A stretch of 64,000 bases of DNA. Origin: Cymbidium sinense (lineage: Eukaryota; Streptophyta; Magnoliopsida; Asparagales; Orchidaceae). This document shows positions 11,813 to 22,968 of the stretch, piece after piece (the first letter of the stretch is position 1; each line of letters begins with the position of its first letter). The DNA lies in assembly GCA_021442155.1 (NCBI GenBank), contig CM038232.1, forward strand, positions 65,329,555 through 65,393,554, given 5' to 3'. The position numbers and the translations under genes were made by a program. The notes beneath the pieces are model-generated. The model had not been told where the DNA came from and ran no database searches. It worked only from the letters and a program-made list of their open reading frames with translations.

Positions 11813-12068
11813 AACTAAGTGTTATAAAGAGAAGAAAGGGGATCATTCCCTTTCATCTCTACCTTAAGCACTTTTAAAAGTATATTGATTTGACTAAGTT
11901 CTCTTTAGGAATGGCTTATTACACATTTTTTAATTAATCCAACTAAGTGCTATAAAGAGAAGAAAGGGGATCATTCCCTTTCATCCGTACCTTAAACCAC
12001 TTTTTAAAGTATATTTATTTGACCTAGTTCCCTATAGTGAATGGCTTATTACACATTTTAAAATTAAT
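11813..12068. repeat. 128-bp tandem duplication in LTR fragment A
   Basis: AACTAAGTG(T/C)TATAAAGAG starts at 11813 and again at 11941. Both units continue through AAAGGGGATCATTCCCTTTCATC and ATGGCTTATTACACATTTT. The full-length LTR has a single unit (near 34706), so the duplication is specific to this copy. Confidence 0.85.
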
Positions 12069-12329
12069 CCTAAGTTTAGGCTCACTTTAAATAACTCGAT
12101 TCAATGTGAAAGGCATCTTAAGATTAATGTAATTGAATTACCATCACATGACACATGTTAAATCATTCCTTTCCATCACATGTAACTTGCATATGATTTT
12201 TAATCCTAAGTTTGCTTTACATGCAACACATTTTAGCATACTTATATGATGAATGTAGATATGTATTTGAATTATATTTTCATTTCTGATTGAATTATTT
12301 AATTATATTATTTTAAAGCTCATCCAAAT

Positions 12330-13000
12330 TCTTATACAAAATGACATAGGGATGATATTAAATAAGTATGTGTCATTATTAACTAGGGAAGTGAGGTAAT
12401 AAAATGACCTCCTTGGGACTAACTAAAGCCATGTGTTCCTGGGATGCCCAAACTATATATCTCATTTAGATTCAAACATATATAAATTTATATACATAAA
12501 TATAAGAAAGAAATCTCTAAATCACATGACTAATTAATCCAAAAACTTAATCGGTTATGGATGCATGCATTTTTAGTAGAAAAGATGGATTTTATTCTTT
12601 TAGCCACATATACATACACATGTAAAGAGAAATGAGCAAGTATGTTTCTTTGTTGACCAGGGAAGTGAGGTAGTCAAGTGGCCACCTTGGGGATAGCAAA
12701 AGCCTTGTATTCCCAGGATGTCCAAACTGCATACTTTGCTATCTCACTACACATGAAGGTATATGTAAATAAGAGGAAGAAAATCATGCAAAAATTACAT
12801 TTCCTATTTGATTAAAATATTTATGTATGTGAAACAAAGTTCCATTCATATTCTAATGTAGAAATACATGTAAATGAAATTGGAAAAGCATGTGCCGTTA
12901 TTAATCAGAGAAGTGAGGTAATCAAATGACCTCCTTAGGGCTAACTAAAGCCTCGTATTCCTTGAATGTCCAGACTATATACTTATTAACATTTAAATAC
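12330..13000. repeat. Triplicated 250-280 bp unit in LTR fragment A
   Basis: Three diverged units, each with GAAGTGAGGTA.T.AA.TG.CC and TCC..G.ATG.CCA.ACT, centred near 12400, 12680 and 12930. The full-length LTR carries one (near 35150), and LTR fragment C retains a truncated one (near 40240), so copy number varies between LTRs. Confidence 0.7.
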
Positions 13001-15539
13001 ATGTAAAACTACACATGAATTAAGAAAAAGAATACTTTACTTCACATACCTAAGTTATAAGCACATAAAAACCTATATGTATTCATAACTACTATCACTC
13101 TAATCAATGTAATTGATTTATAAATTTTCAAATAAAATGAATTTATTAGTGATAATAGCCACACATATTATAAATTAATCCATCACATACAAGCTTACAT
13201 AAAGGAAAATCGTTTGATTTAATTGATTTTGAAAAGATGAATGCATGATTTCAAATGACATACACCATTTAACATGATTGAAGGGGAATAAATAAACATA
13301 AACATATGATTTGATTCAATTAAATTAATTTCTAAGGACAATCATATTAAATAAAGCCATTTAAAGAAAACCAAAATTTTCTTAATATCCTTTTTAATTT
13401 CATGTTTTAATTTAGTTTAAGGATGTGAGAAAAGGTTTGCTGATCCTAATTGATTCCTATGTTTATTAATTAATTTGGTTTAATGAAATGTGATTAAGTT
13501 GATTTTATGAGTTAGTTAAGTTGTAGTATGCATCAAATACATTAATTAACCCTTTCCTGTGTTACCTTAGCATAATTACCCAAATAATTATGAGCCAATA
13601 TGATATGCACATAAATTGGAAATTAAATCAACAATGATCTTAAGAAATAAAAGGGGCTTAATGCAATTAGCTCATGATTAATGGTTAATTAACTTAAGGA
13701 ACTTAAATAAGTACTCTTATGGCCTCCCCACATATGTGGGTTAACCATAATTTCCTTAAGATATCTTTAGGTTATTGAACACCTAAAGGTCTACCAAGAA
13801 TTGATTAATTAAGGCTTAATATGATTATTATTTCAATTTAATTAATTAAGTGATTAAATTAATTAGTTAAGTCTTGATTAATCTCGTTTTGAAAAAGTGA
13901 AATGAACTTAGGAAATATGTTAGGAAAGAGGTCCCAACACTATTCCTTAGTTCATTTATTGTTTAGCGATCAGTAATGAACTTAATTAATTAATTTATTA
14001 TTACTCATGGGATTATTTAATCATTAATTAACTTAACAGAATAATTAGGGTTTAATTAGTCAATTTTTTAATTAAATGGGCAATAAATACCAAGAAAATC
14101 ATGGGAGGCAAAGGTCATCCAATTAAATTAACCCATAAAATTTGAGATTAATTTCTCAAGTAATTAAAGAGTAATTAAGCTAATTAATTTTATAATTAAA
14201 CTTTAATTAAGCCTTAATTATTATTAAAAATTAATTAAGATCATTTTTAATTAATTCTTTTCTGAAATACCTTTAAAATGAAGTTTATACCATTAAAAAT
14301 GATTAATTAAGCCTAATTATAGCCTAATCCCATCGATGCCATGTGACGCGCTTTCCACGTGACACCTTGGAATTGGATATTTAAAACTTATTCGACTAAG
14401 CACCTATGTGGTGGCGGCAAGATGTGATTTCTCGTGCATCATTTGATCTAAGATTGGACGACCATAATTAATCCTGTGGCGCAAAAGTTTTAAATCAGAT
14501 TAATCTGACAGATCTAATCACGACTGTCTGTTTCGATCATGCAGAATGAATGGTGCGTGATCCATCTCCTCCCGAGCGATAAGAGATGGAGCCCATCTGG
14601 CAATGCTCGCTTCATCTGAACTTACCTAAGCATGGATCAACTCTAAAAGGATCCTACACTTTCATGATGTCGATCGGAGGGGATCTAATGGTCAAGATCG
14701 CACGATATGCACATTTCCTTCACAAAGCTCTAACCTATTTTTGCCTAAGTGTTGGTTTTGAGAAATTACCTCAACGAATCCCATGACCGGTGGTGAATCT
14801 GATTAAGAAAGCTTCGTCTAGTGGAGATGAAGTCCTACTAATCAGCACGAGCCTTGATTTGGTGTAGTTTGCTTGGAAGAACAACACTTGAAGCTTGGGT
14901 GACCGGTGTTGATCAAATTCTTATCTCTAGTGGTCAGGGAGCTCGGGAGAAGAATTTTTCTTGCTCGACGTGCTCTAAGGATAGTGTGTGCAAAGTAAAT
15001 TTGACTTTGGTGAAGGTTTGAGTGAATGGAATCAAGGGAGGTATTGCCCTATTACGACTAGAAGGAAACTAGCAATGGGGTGATTAGGGAGCTCGAGAAA
15101 CACTCTAAGAAGCTCTGGGATACTCTCCTTAGGGTTCTCTAGCTCACACTGAGGCTCTCTTCTTAGTTTGGATTGAAATGAGGGTTATACCCCCTCATTC
15201 CCAAGATCAGACGGTGGTGATGGATTTGGCATTTTGTGGATGTCCGACCACGTCAAGGGGTCATGGGTGGTAGGGAGGAGGAGAGTTGGCTTGGCTTTGT
15301 TGGTTGAAGGTGTGGAGGTGGCTGCCAAGGAGGAATCATGAGTGTCCTATGGGTTTCAAATACTCCAATCGGGAGGGTGAGGTGATTTCACCTCCCATGG
15401 GTCAACCCAACACCCAATCGCTAGCTCAAAGGTCCTAGTGCCAGTGGACCATTATCGAGAGTACTAAGTGTTCAAGGAATGGAAATGACCACTTACATGG
15501 GTGATTTGTCTCATGCGATACCCTTGAACTAATAGTATA

Positions 15540-16240
15540 ATAGCCATTTGGCATTGGATTTGATTTGGATAGATTTGAAATGAGTCAAAAGTGGGTCAAC
15601 CCAAATTTCAAGTGATTTGGAGTTCGATTGGTTAGGTTTAGCTCAATATGGCTCAAATTGGTCAAATTGGATCAATTCAAGTTAAGTTGACCAATTGATT
15701 AAATTGGGTCAAACCAAGGGTTGGGTCAAGTTTATATGATCATTTGGGATGTATCGGTGTCATTGGTTTGGTTTAATTTGGCTTAGATTTGATTTTGACT
15801 CATTTGAGTTCAAATGGGTCAATTTGGTTAAGTTGACCAATTTGACTAAATTGGATAAATTGGCTTAGATTAGGTGTTGGTTTGGGTTTTCTTGATAAAT
15901 TGAAGATGGTTGTCGGCTTTAGTTTCAGTTAATTTGGATTTAATTTGAATTTAGGCCAATTTGACCCTTTAGGTCAATTTGGGCTAAGTGGATCAATTGG
16001 GTTCAATTGGTCAATTTGGGTTCAATTATGGCTTTGGTTAAGTTCAACAATCAATTTTGAATGAAATTGAGCCATTGGTTACAATCAATTTGCTTTATAT
16101 TTTGATTTGATCTAATTTGGCCTTTTAGGTCAATTTGGGTTAACTTGGGTCAAGAGAGCCAATTGGGTTTTGTTTTATTCAATTGAAGGTCAATTCATGT
16201 TCAAATATTAATTTTGGGTTCATGGGAATATAATCCATCA
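15540..16240. promoter_or_regulatory. Dense TTGACC/GGTCAA (W-box-like) cluster, LTR A
   Basis: Repeated GGTCAA and TTGACC words on both strands, often in phrases like GGTCAATTTGGGT and TTGACCAATTTGAC. TTGAC(C/T) is the core of the W-box bound by WRKY factors. Function is inferred only from the motif; the cluster could instead be simple degenerate repeat growth. Confidence 0.4.
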
Positions 16241-16242
16241 AC

Positions 16243-17822
16243 GTTCAAATCTACTACACCCAACAATAGTATCCTGGCCATTTGAATGCTGGGGTACAGA
16301 TGTAATTGGACCAATTGACCCATCATTAGGGGTGTGCATTATTTGGTTTTAACCAAAAATTCAAACCGAACCAAAGTTTTTGAGTAATTTGGTTTGGTAT
16401 TGAACTTAGTAATTTGAATTTTGGTTTTAATTAAAGAAAACTTTGGTTTTTGGTTTTTAGATCGGTTTGTTAAATAAAATTTTGGATGGAACCAAATAAA
16501 CCAAAGTAATTATATGTAATACAATATTATTAATTTATGTATAATAGGCTTATCTATTATAAACTTTTTTCATTTTTTTTTGAATACTTGGTAGGTGCTT
16601 TTTTGGAGGACCATTATCTAATTTTTCAAAATAGTTTGGTTTCATAATATGGTAATATGGTTCCATCAACTTCTAAGTTCAAAACATCGTTCAAGTAAGT
16701 AAAAATAAATTTGAAATATTTTTTTAGCACAAGAAGTAGTTAAGTACATTTTTTTATTATATTTATGTTGTTTTGGTTATTGCTTGTTCATTATACAAAT
16801 AATTTTTATATGTAGCCAACTTCAGTTTATCCAAAACCAAACCAAAATAATCGAACCAAATTATTATTCAGTTTTTTTGGTTTTGCATTTTATTTGGTCA
16901 GTTTTGTCCAATAATTTTAGGAATCCAAAACCAATCGATTTTAAAAATTTATCATCTAATCCGTCCAAATCAACCAAATGCACACCCCTACCCACTGTCA
17001 TCAGGTGGTCACTGCTTCATCCTAGCAGCGACTGATTATTTCTCCAAGTAGGCTGATGCTGCTCCATTTAAAGAAGTTACTGCTGACCGAGTGATCAAAT
17101 TCTTCATGCATAATGTGGTCTATAGATTTGGAGTGTCACGCCAAATTATTTCTAACAATGACACAGCCTCCAAATGTGTAAAGATTTATAAATTCATTGA
17201 TTGACACAAAATTGATTAGCGATACTCTTCAATATACAATCCAAGAGCAAATGGTTTGGCGGAGGCCTTCAATAAGACATTAGTCAAGCTTCTCAAGAAG
17301 ATCCTTACTAAAAATAAGAGAGAATGACATACTAAGCTAATAAAGGCACTGTAGGCATATCAAACTACCTACAAGATGTCGACTAAAGCCACTCCTTATT
17401 CATTGGTATTTGGAACTGAAGTAGTTCTTCCGCTCAAAGTTAAGTTACCTTCACTTCGAGTAGCCATCCAATATAATCTAACTGAAGACTAAAATGGTCA
17501 TCTGAGAATGGAGAAATGCGATGCACATGATGAAGTTAGATTACAAACTCATCAAAATCTGGAAGTCTATCGAGCAAAGATGTCCAGGGCCTTTGACCAT
17601 ACGGTGCGGCCTCAAACATTCCAAAAAGGGGAATTAGTCCTAGTACTGAGAATACCAATTATTCCCAATCAAAAATTTTGAGAAAAATTTGAGCATAATT
17701 AGGAGGACCCTTTTGTCATTGAGAAAGTGTACCAAGGAGGGGCATACCAACTCATTGACTTAAAGGGTGAGACACCAATGATGCCAATTAATGGTCAATA
17801 CTTGAAAAAGTATTATACATGA
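16243..17822 (+). pseudogene. Integrase fragment, Tat-type element 2, interrupted by a MITE
   Basis: Plus-strand integrase without its zinc finger. The reading begins around 16243 (LLHPT..SWPFECWGTD) with the first catalytic Asp, and breaks off at IDPS where the MITE at 16328-16989 sits. It resumes with GGHCFILAATDYFSK, a stop, then FKEVTADRVIKFFMHN. The second catalytic position reads IISNND, so Asp has become Asn. The third is kept: AEAFNKTLVKLLKKIL. The C-terminus runs through TTYKM, YSLVFGTEVVLPL, RPQTFQKGELVLVLR and ends YLKKYYT-stop (17820-17822). Several stops lie inside. It is closely similar to the element 1 integrase but on the opposite strand, hence a different insertion. Confidence 0.88.
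16328..16989. mobile_element. MITE-like DNA transposon copy 1 (GGGGTGTGCAT termini)
   Basis: Inverted termini AGGGGTGTGCAT and ATGCACACCCCT bound a 662-bp, AT-rich, non-coding element with subterminal GGTTT/CCAAACCGAACC motifs on the left and AACCAAACCAAA..AATCGAACC on the right. The insertion splits the integrase frame of element 2, so its edges are supported by the broken gene. A clean target duplication is not evident; ACCCA occurs on both sides. The termini resemble hAT-like or foldback MITEs, but superfamily is uncertain. A second copy begins at 47400. Confidence 0.85.
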
Positions 17823-18300
17823 CGAATACATTCCTGAAGTACAATAGATCCCCTTTCAATATAGGGGCATTTTTTAGTATATCTATTTAGGTCGACATCG
17901 TGCTTCATGCTGAAATTCTTAAATAAACACACTCACTGTAGATGAAAAAACTTTTTCGTGACAATTCCCCTGTTACACAGGGGGCATTTTAGATTTCTAT
18001 ATCTAGATAAAATCAATGTTACATGTCAAAACCTTCTTAAGAACATATCAATTCTAATATTAATGTATTTATGTAATTTCATCTTGAAAGTTCTTCTAAA
18101 TGTTCTTTGGAATTCCCCCTGTAGGACAAGGGGCATTTTTTTAGTTTATATCAAGTTTATTTGTGTTGACATCGTGCTATAAGATGAGATCCTCCAATAT
18201 ATTCTAATTCAGGTTGACATCGAGCTTTATGCCGAGATCCCTGAATACATCCCTAATTATTATTGTTAAGTTGCAGGTTCCTACGGGAACAAAAATAATC
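17823..18300 (+). repeat. Element 2 3' UTR with repeated short hairpins
   Basis: Just after the integrase stop, two phrases recur. TT(C/G)ACATCG.GCTT.ATGC.GA.AT appears near 17893, 18158 and 18212. C4-5...G4-5 hairpins followed by GGGGCATTTT appear near 17850 (CCCCTTTCAATATAGGGG), 17966 (CCCCTGTTACACAGGGGG) and 18115 (CCCCCTGTAGGACAAGGGG). Each hairpin is followed by a T-rich run. This is a diverged tandem repeat in the 3' UTR. Confidence 0.65.
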
Positions 18301-19751
18301 TATCACTACACATAAAAAAACATCCCTAAATGTCAAGAAATTTATCTCTCAGATTTGCCAAAATTCTGGAGATTAAGTTAGAAGAACTCCCATTTTGGAA
18401 GCTTTAATCAACTAAGTTGGAAAAATATGAACCTCTACATCCTGAAATCTAGGATATGGATGGGTTCTAAAGGTCAAACTCAATAAGCCCACAAATGGCT
18501 GAGCTTTTTATGCTCTCTTCACTCAAAAATCTGCAAGCAATGGCCGCAGTGAAAGAGCCCCCATTCATCATTCTGATGACAAAACCACCAACCCACTACA
18601 GCTTAAGTCAAAGACTCGAGTAGGTTCTAAAAGTTGAACTCCAAAAGCCCAAATGTGCCTGAGTTACTGACGCTCTCCTCACTCAACAAGCCATGAGAAA
18701 AGATTACAGTGAAAGAGCCCCTACTTGTCAGTCCAATAATGATAGCTACTCAATTTCAAACTAGATTCAGCTTAGTGATTACAAGCAACCAGGATCCAAG
18801 AGATCTTTCTACTTGATCGATAGATCAAGATAATCTGAAGAAACTTTCAATTCAGGGCTGCCTCAAATCAATCTATATATTGCTCACATGATGATATCTA
18901 TATTTATTCCCAAATGATTTAATCAAGCTCAAAGCTCAGATCAAAGACAATCACCTCATCAAGTCCGTCAAAGTAGAAAGCACAAAATTGGGGAAGCAAT
19001 TTCATAGTTCATACAAACTGATGGCCAAACTAAAGGAATTTCATAGTTATTCAGTCTGCTAAAGCACACATTACTAGACTGATAACTCAACATAGACCTA
19101 GTATAAGCAGGAAGGCTAGGTCATTTGTATGCACCCTTCAACGAGTCCATCAAAGCAGCAAGCACATGATTCATGTCATACATACACTTCCTAAAAAGTC
19201 AATATGGACAAATAAGGTTAATCCTTCATCAAGTTTGTCAAGCTTAAGGCTAGGATAGAAGGAATTTTAAATCTGACCAAACACAGATAAACTGATTCCC
19301 CAGTGGTGTCCTTCATCAAAACTAATAAATCAATTCCTCCAACAAACCCAACTAAGCATGAAGCTAGGGTTGGAGGAAACTTAAGTCTACAGTGATGTAA
19401 ATGAAAGAGATCTTTAGCAAAGTCATTGAAGCAGAGAGTAGATGGTCTCCATAAGCTAGTGCAGTCGAAGCTAAAATGATCCAAGTTCTATAATCAACAC
19501 ATAAATAAAGCCCAAAGAACAAAGCATATAAATCAAGCCCAAAGCACAAAGCATACAAATCAAGCCCAAAGTATAAATCAAAGTTGATCTCCTCATCAAA
19601 TCTCCCAAAGATAAAAAGCACAAGAATAATTGAGGAATGCAGATTTCACTAATACAACAATAAAATACATGAATGATAAAAAAAAAAGAGTACATCACGG
19701 GAGCCTAGACTATAGCTCCAGAAGCTGTGCTAAATAAGTTGCTAAGGACTG
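18301..19751. repeat. Repeat-rich spacer between element 2 pol and antisense gene
   Basis: No gene found. A diverged duplication of about 170 bp contains CTCAATAAGCCCACAAATGGCTGAG (near 18480) and CTCCAAAAGCCCAAATGTGCCTGAG (near 18640), both ending AGTGAAAGAGCCCC. A 28-bp minisatellite of about three units (AAATCAAGCCCAAAGCACAAAGCATAC type) lies at 19503-19590. On the minus strand this stretch would be the 3' flank of the PMD-like gene. Confidence 0.6.
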
Positions 19752-20333
19752 CTACTCACTCTCAACTAGCTGTAAAGCATCAGTAACTCTGATCAAAGCA
19801 GCCTTAACATCTACCATAACCTGGTGACGTAGATGATAACAGTGTTGCTCTTGCTCTATAGCCCAAGCTCTCCTTTCCTGCTCAACCTGCAGCTCTCTAT
19901 TCCTGGCAGTGAATCTGTCTAACTTAGAAAAAGCATCTATCAAACTCTGACGATCATGTCGTAGAACCTCAACACTCTCCTCGAACTCATCATGCGCTAG
20001 GTCAGCCATCTCCCTATGAAGCCTGACCTACTATTGAAGCTTTATCAGTAAAGTGCTAGAGTGGACAATACTGAGTGATCTCATCCAGTGGATCAAGAAC
20101 TCTACATCTCTATAAAGAGTCTCTTGATACCGAGAACCGCCTCCAAGCTAAATGAAGTAAAGATCCGTAATGGTGAGGATGTGAAGTCGTCAGTGACTCT
20201 GGTGAGTCCAAAGTAAGCCGAAAAACCACATCCCTCCAAAACACCAAGTTGCAATCCTGCATGCCCCTGTCATGTGGATTTGGCCTATAGGGGTGTCGAT
20301 CGTAGATCTCAGACTCATAACCTACATCAGGCA

Positions 20334-20422
20334 CTGTAAGGAGCAAATGAAAACAATCAGCATAAAGTAGAGTAGTAAATGTAAAGAAGTGTAACTAAAA
20401 AATAAAGAGAGGAAGAAAGTAC
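20334..20422 (-). other. Candidate intron in antisense PMD-like gene (89 bp)
   Basis: On the minus strand a donor GTACTTTC follows CATGTTTAG, and a pyrimidine-rich tract ends at the acceptor TTTGCTCCTTACAG. The acceptor leads into an open segment (VPDVGYESEIYD). The splice sites are strong, but splicing is inferred. Confidence 0.55.
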
Positions 20423-20880
20423 CTAAACATGATGAATCTGACTGAACTAGTGTATCATAAGCGACGTAATCTTTGAAGACCCTCACTATGTGATAAGCTC
20501 AAGGACTATGTATTGGCTCAACAAAAGCCTCACTAGGAACGAGATCCCTCACCTCATAAATCTCCCTAGGGCAATGGGCAGAGTCAGGCTCAATAGAGAA
20601 AAGTGGCTCCATAATGGAGTAGTAAAATCGAAAGTGGTAATATCTAAGTTTGGCATGCATGACAGCTCAACTCTGGAGTCCTTAATAATATCTTTAGTGC
20701 TAACTGACACCTGTGGTACCTCATCAGAAGTCATAAATTGATGTGGAGGTGGACCCATGGAACAATCAACTGGAGCCCGCACCGGCTCTGTAGGCTTGCT
20801 ACTCCTACGACTATGAGCTGGCAAAGAAATCTCAGTGCAGCTAGGAACATAATCCCTTGCTCTAACTCTATGCCCTAACC

Positions 20881-21000
20881 TGCTCCTCAATCGATGTATA
20901 TATCATGAATCAAATTACAAGATCAGATGCATCAAATATATTTTAATAATGCAATAAAGTAGATGGTAGAAGTATTGAAAATTTTTTTTAGTAATTATAC
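20881..21000 (-). other. Candidate intron in antisense PMD-like gene (about 120 bp)
   Basis: On the minus strand the coding-like CAGAACCAGAG is followed by GTATAATTACT, an AT-rich stretch with TTGATG and TTCATGATA, and an AG (GAGGAGCAG) leading into the open Ser/Pro-rich exon 20880-20549. The exact acceptor is ambiguous. Confidence 0.45.
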
Positions 21001-22968
21001 CTCTGGTTCTGCTGTGTCCTGCTAGTGGTGACTGACATCGAGGCCTCTGACCTCGAGGAACTCATAAAGATCTCACCCTTCATTCATATCTCCTAGCACC
21101 ACGCTCTAGAAAAGGATTGAAAGACAGTTGTACCCAGGTGAGGTTGGTATAACTAACCCCTATGTGACCCTACAAAGGAACTATCCGAAAGTGAACAAGT
21201 ACCAAGCCTCAATAAATGTAGCCAAATAACTGAAGTAATCAAGTAATGTGTCTCGAGGGGAACCATCCTGATATTCCTAATGTTTACTACACCAGGGATG
21301 AATGACCTACCATCATGAGTGGTCGACTGAAAGAAACCAAACCACCGTGCAATTCGGTTAGGCTGATAGCCCTCTATAATAACTAACTGCCCAAATCGAT
21401 AACATAATCATCCTGGATGTATACTGAAAAGGTACTCATCTACTCTTAATATCTGACGACCATGAAGCAAGGAATATCTACCATTCTCATCAAAACTATC
21501 AATAAGATCAATCCCTATCAAGCCAGTTGGTAAATCGAATATATCCGCCTGGTGAACCAATAAAAATTGATCTCTGATCAAATGAGGAGCAAAGAAAAAT
21601 ATGTGAATTCGCTCCATCTCTAAAGTAGATGATGCTTGATATAACTGCAAGATTGTAGGATATCCTTGCCCTATAAATAACATAGGATACTCAAAATAAG
21701 AAAATGCACCATGTATGCATAAGTACACCGTCGAGTCAGCCTCATAACTCTAAAGCCGAAGTTACCCCAAATATCCTATAAATTCTAGCCAACACTGCGG
21801 AAGCTAGAGAAATCTGCTCACCTTGAGAGATCTTGTTGGCTGCTAATAAAACACATGGACGAACTGATCCCTCTATAATGGGAAGCACAAAAATGCAGAG
21901 CCATGTCACTATAAAGCTGGCTAAGAACAAATCCTCCCTCAATCCCTATAAGACTAGAGAAGTAACTCCTACTAATAAAATAGGCTCCACAGTCTCCTCA
22001 GATAAGTAACTATCATTAGACACAACTAATCTAAAAGGGTTATGTAGTACTACAGTCTTCTTGGATAGAGCATAATCCTATAAGAAGCTCTGAATCCATG
22101 TACTCATAGGTAGTGTAGCTTGTGATCGTCTACAACATCCTGATGCCCTGAAAGCCTAGTGATAATGGTTCAGAAGATCAATATAAATAGAAGGCATAGC
22201 TAGCCTACCTCATCGATCAAAATCATCTGAAGGTCGCCTGCAAAATAACTCCTCATCATGTGGAACACACTCCTCATAGTGGTAACCAAGTATCAGGAGA
22301 CCTGACACAGCCTCTAAGTCCCAAATAGTAACTGTCAACTTCTCTGAGTTGACCTAACAAGTGTTACTACTAGTATCCCAGAACTCTACTACTCCACAAG
22401 CCCAAAATGAAGGCATACCTCCAAAATCAAATAAAGACACATATACTACCTCATAAATGCCAACTGTCCATAAAGTGTCCCTGTAAGCCTGCAAGATATA
22501 TCTAGCCCATGTGACATATCCAGGCGGAAGACTAAGAATCTTGCCAACAGAGTAATCTCAAAGCAGTTCTAATGAGCCCAGATGTAGCTGATGATGGCTC
22601 AGAAGTCTAGATTGTCTCATTTTCTCAATGCTGTTAGAAGCGGGCTGTAATACATCACAATATCCAGAACTAACCTCGGCGACTATGCTATCCAAAGGGT
22701 TGTAGTCCCCACACTTCAACTTAATGGTAGCCACCCAATCTACAGGATCCTCTAAAGCAAAGGAATATGAGGTACAATCAGAAAGTAGGGAAGAGCATTC
22801 GAAGAAAGTCTAGTAAAAATTACATCCTTGCAACATATCGGTGTGCTGCCCAATCCTATTCCTGATATCAACATCTCCATGAGAATCATGTTTGTCAATC
22901 TCCGACCAAATAGCCTCCTCACTAGGCTCAGTAGGTGACAAATCATCATGTCTCCTCTAGCAGAACAT

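Larger units (their letters stand above)
10168..16242 (-). mobile_element. Long LTR fragment A (same family, minus orientation)
   Basis: Collinear with 33040-39240 in the full-length LTR. Shared landmarks in order are AACCTCAGATCTTAAATCTAGGGAGC, the CAACCCGA/GAGCTCTACCCTTATAC block near 10980, ACATGGGTAACCAAG near 11380, TTAATTAA-rich sequence at 13400-14330, a GC-richer patch at 14330-15450, then a dense TTGACC/GGTCAA region at 15540-16240. Its outer 0.8 kb and its inner end are missing. It joins the integrase fragment of element 2 at about 16242 without a recognisable terminus, implying a deletion or recombination. Confidence 0.75.
19752..22968 (-). pseudogene. Antisense PMD-like gene remnant with coiled-coil tail
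   Basis: A gene on the strand opposite to element 2, with no retroviral domain. It starts at the ATG at 22968 and reads leftward with scattered stops. Near 22400-22200 it has FWDTSSNTC and LTVTIWDLEAVSGLLILG, like the N-terminal block of the plant mobile domain (PMD, aminotransferase-like) family. At 21942-21742 it has FLASFIVTWLCIFVLP, then VRPCVLLAANK and SLASAVLARIYR, the family's most typical block. At about 21400-21330 the phrase QPNRIARWFGFFQ closes the domain. A Ser-rich stretch follows, then two candidate introns, and a last exon (20009-19752) rich in Glu, Arg and Gln that looks coiled-coil, ending at a stop. PMD proteins occur both as host genes and inside plant transposons; what this one did is not known. 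The domain assignment is from recalled motifs. Confidence 0.7.

Noticed and set aside
13400..14330. TTAATTAA-rich stretch considered as a nested element
   Set aside because: It is collinear with 35900-37000, 40700-41500 and 50860-51840, so it is a normal part of the LTR.
19218..19698. Leu/Phe/Cys-rich minus-strand frames with repeated LDLYALCFG, possible transmembrane peptide
   Set aside because: They are produced by the 28-bp minisatellite at 19503-19590. Overlapping frames give similar patterns and there is no continuity with the PMD-like gene.
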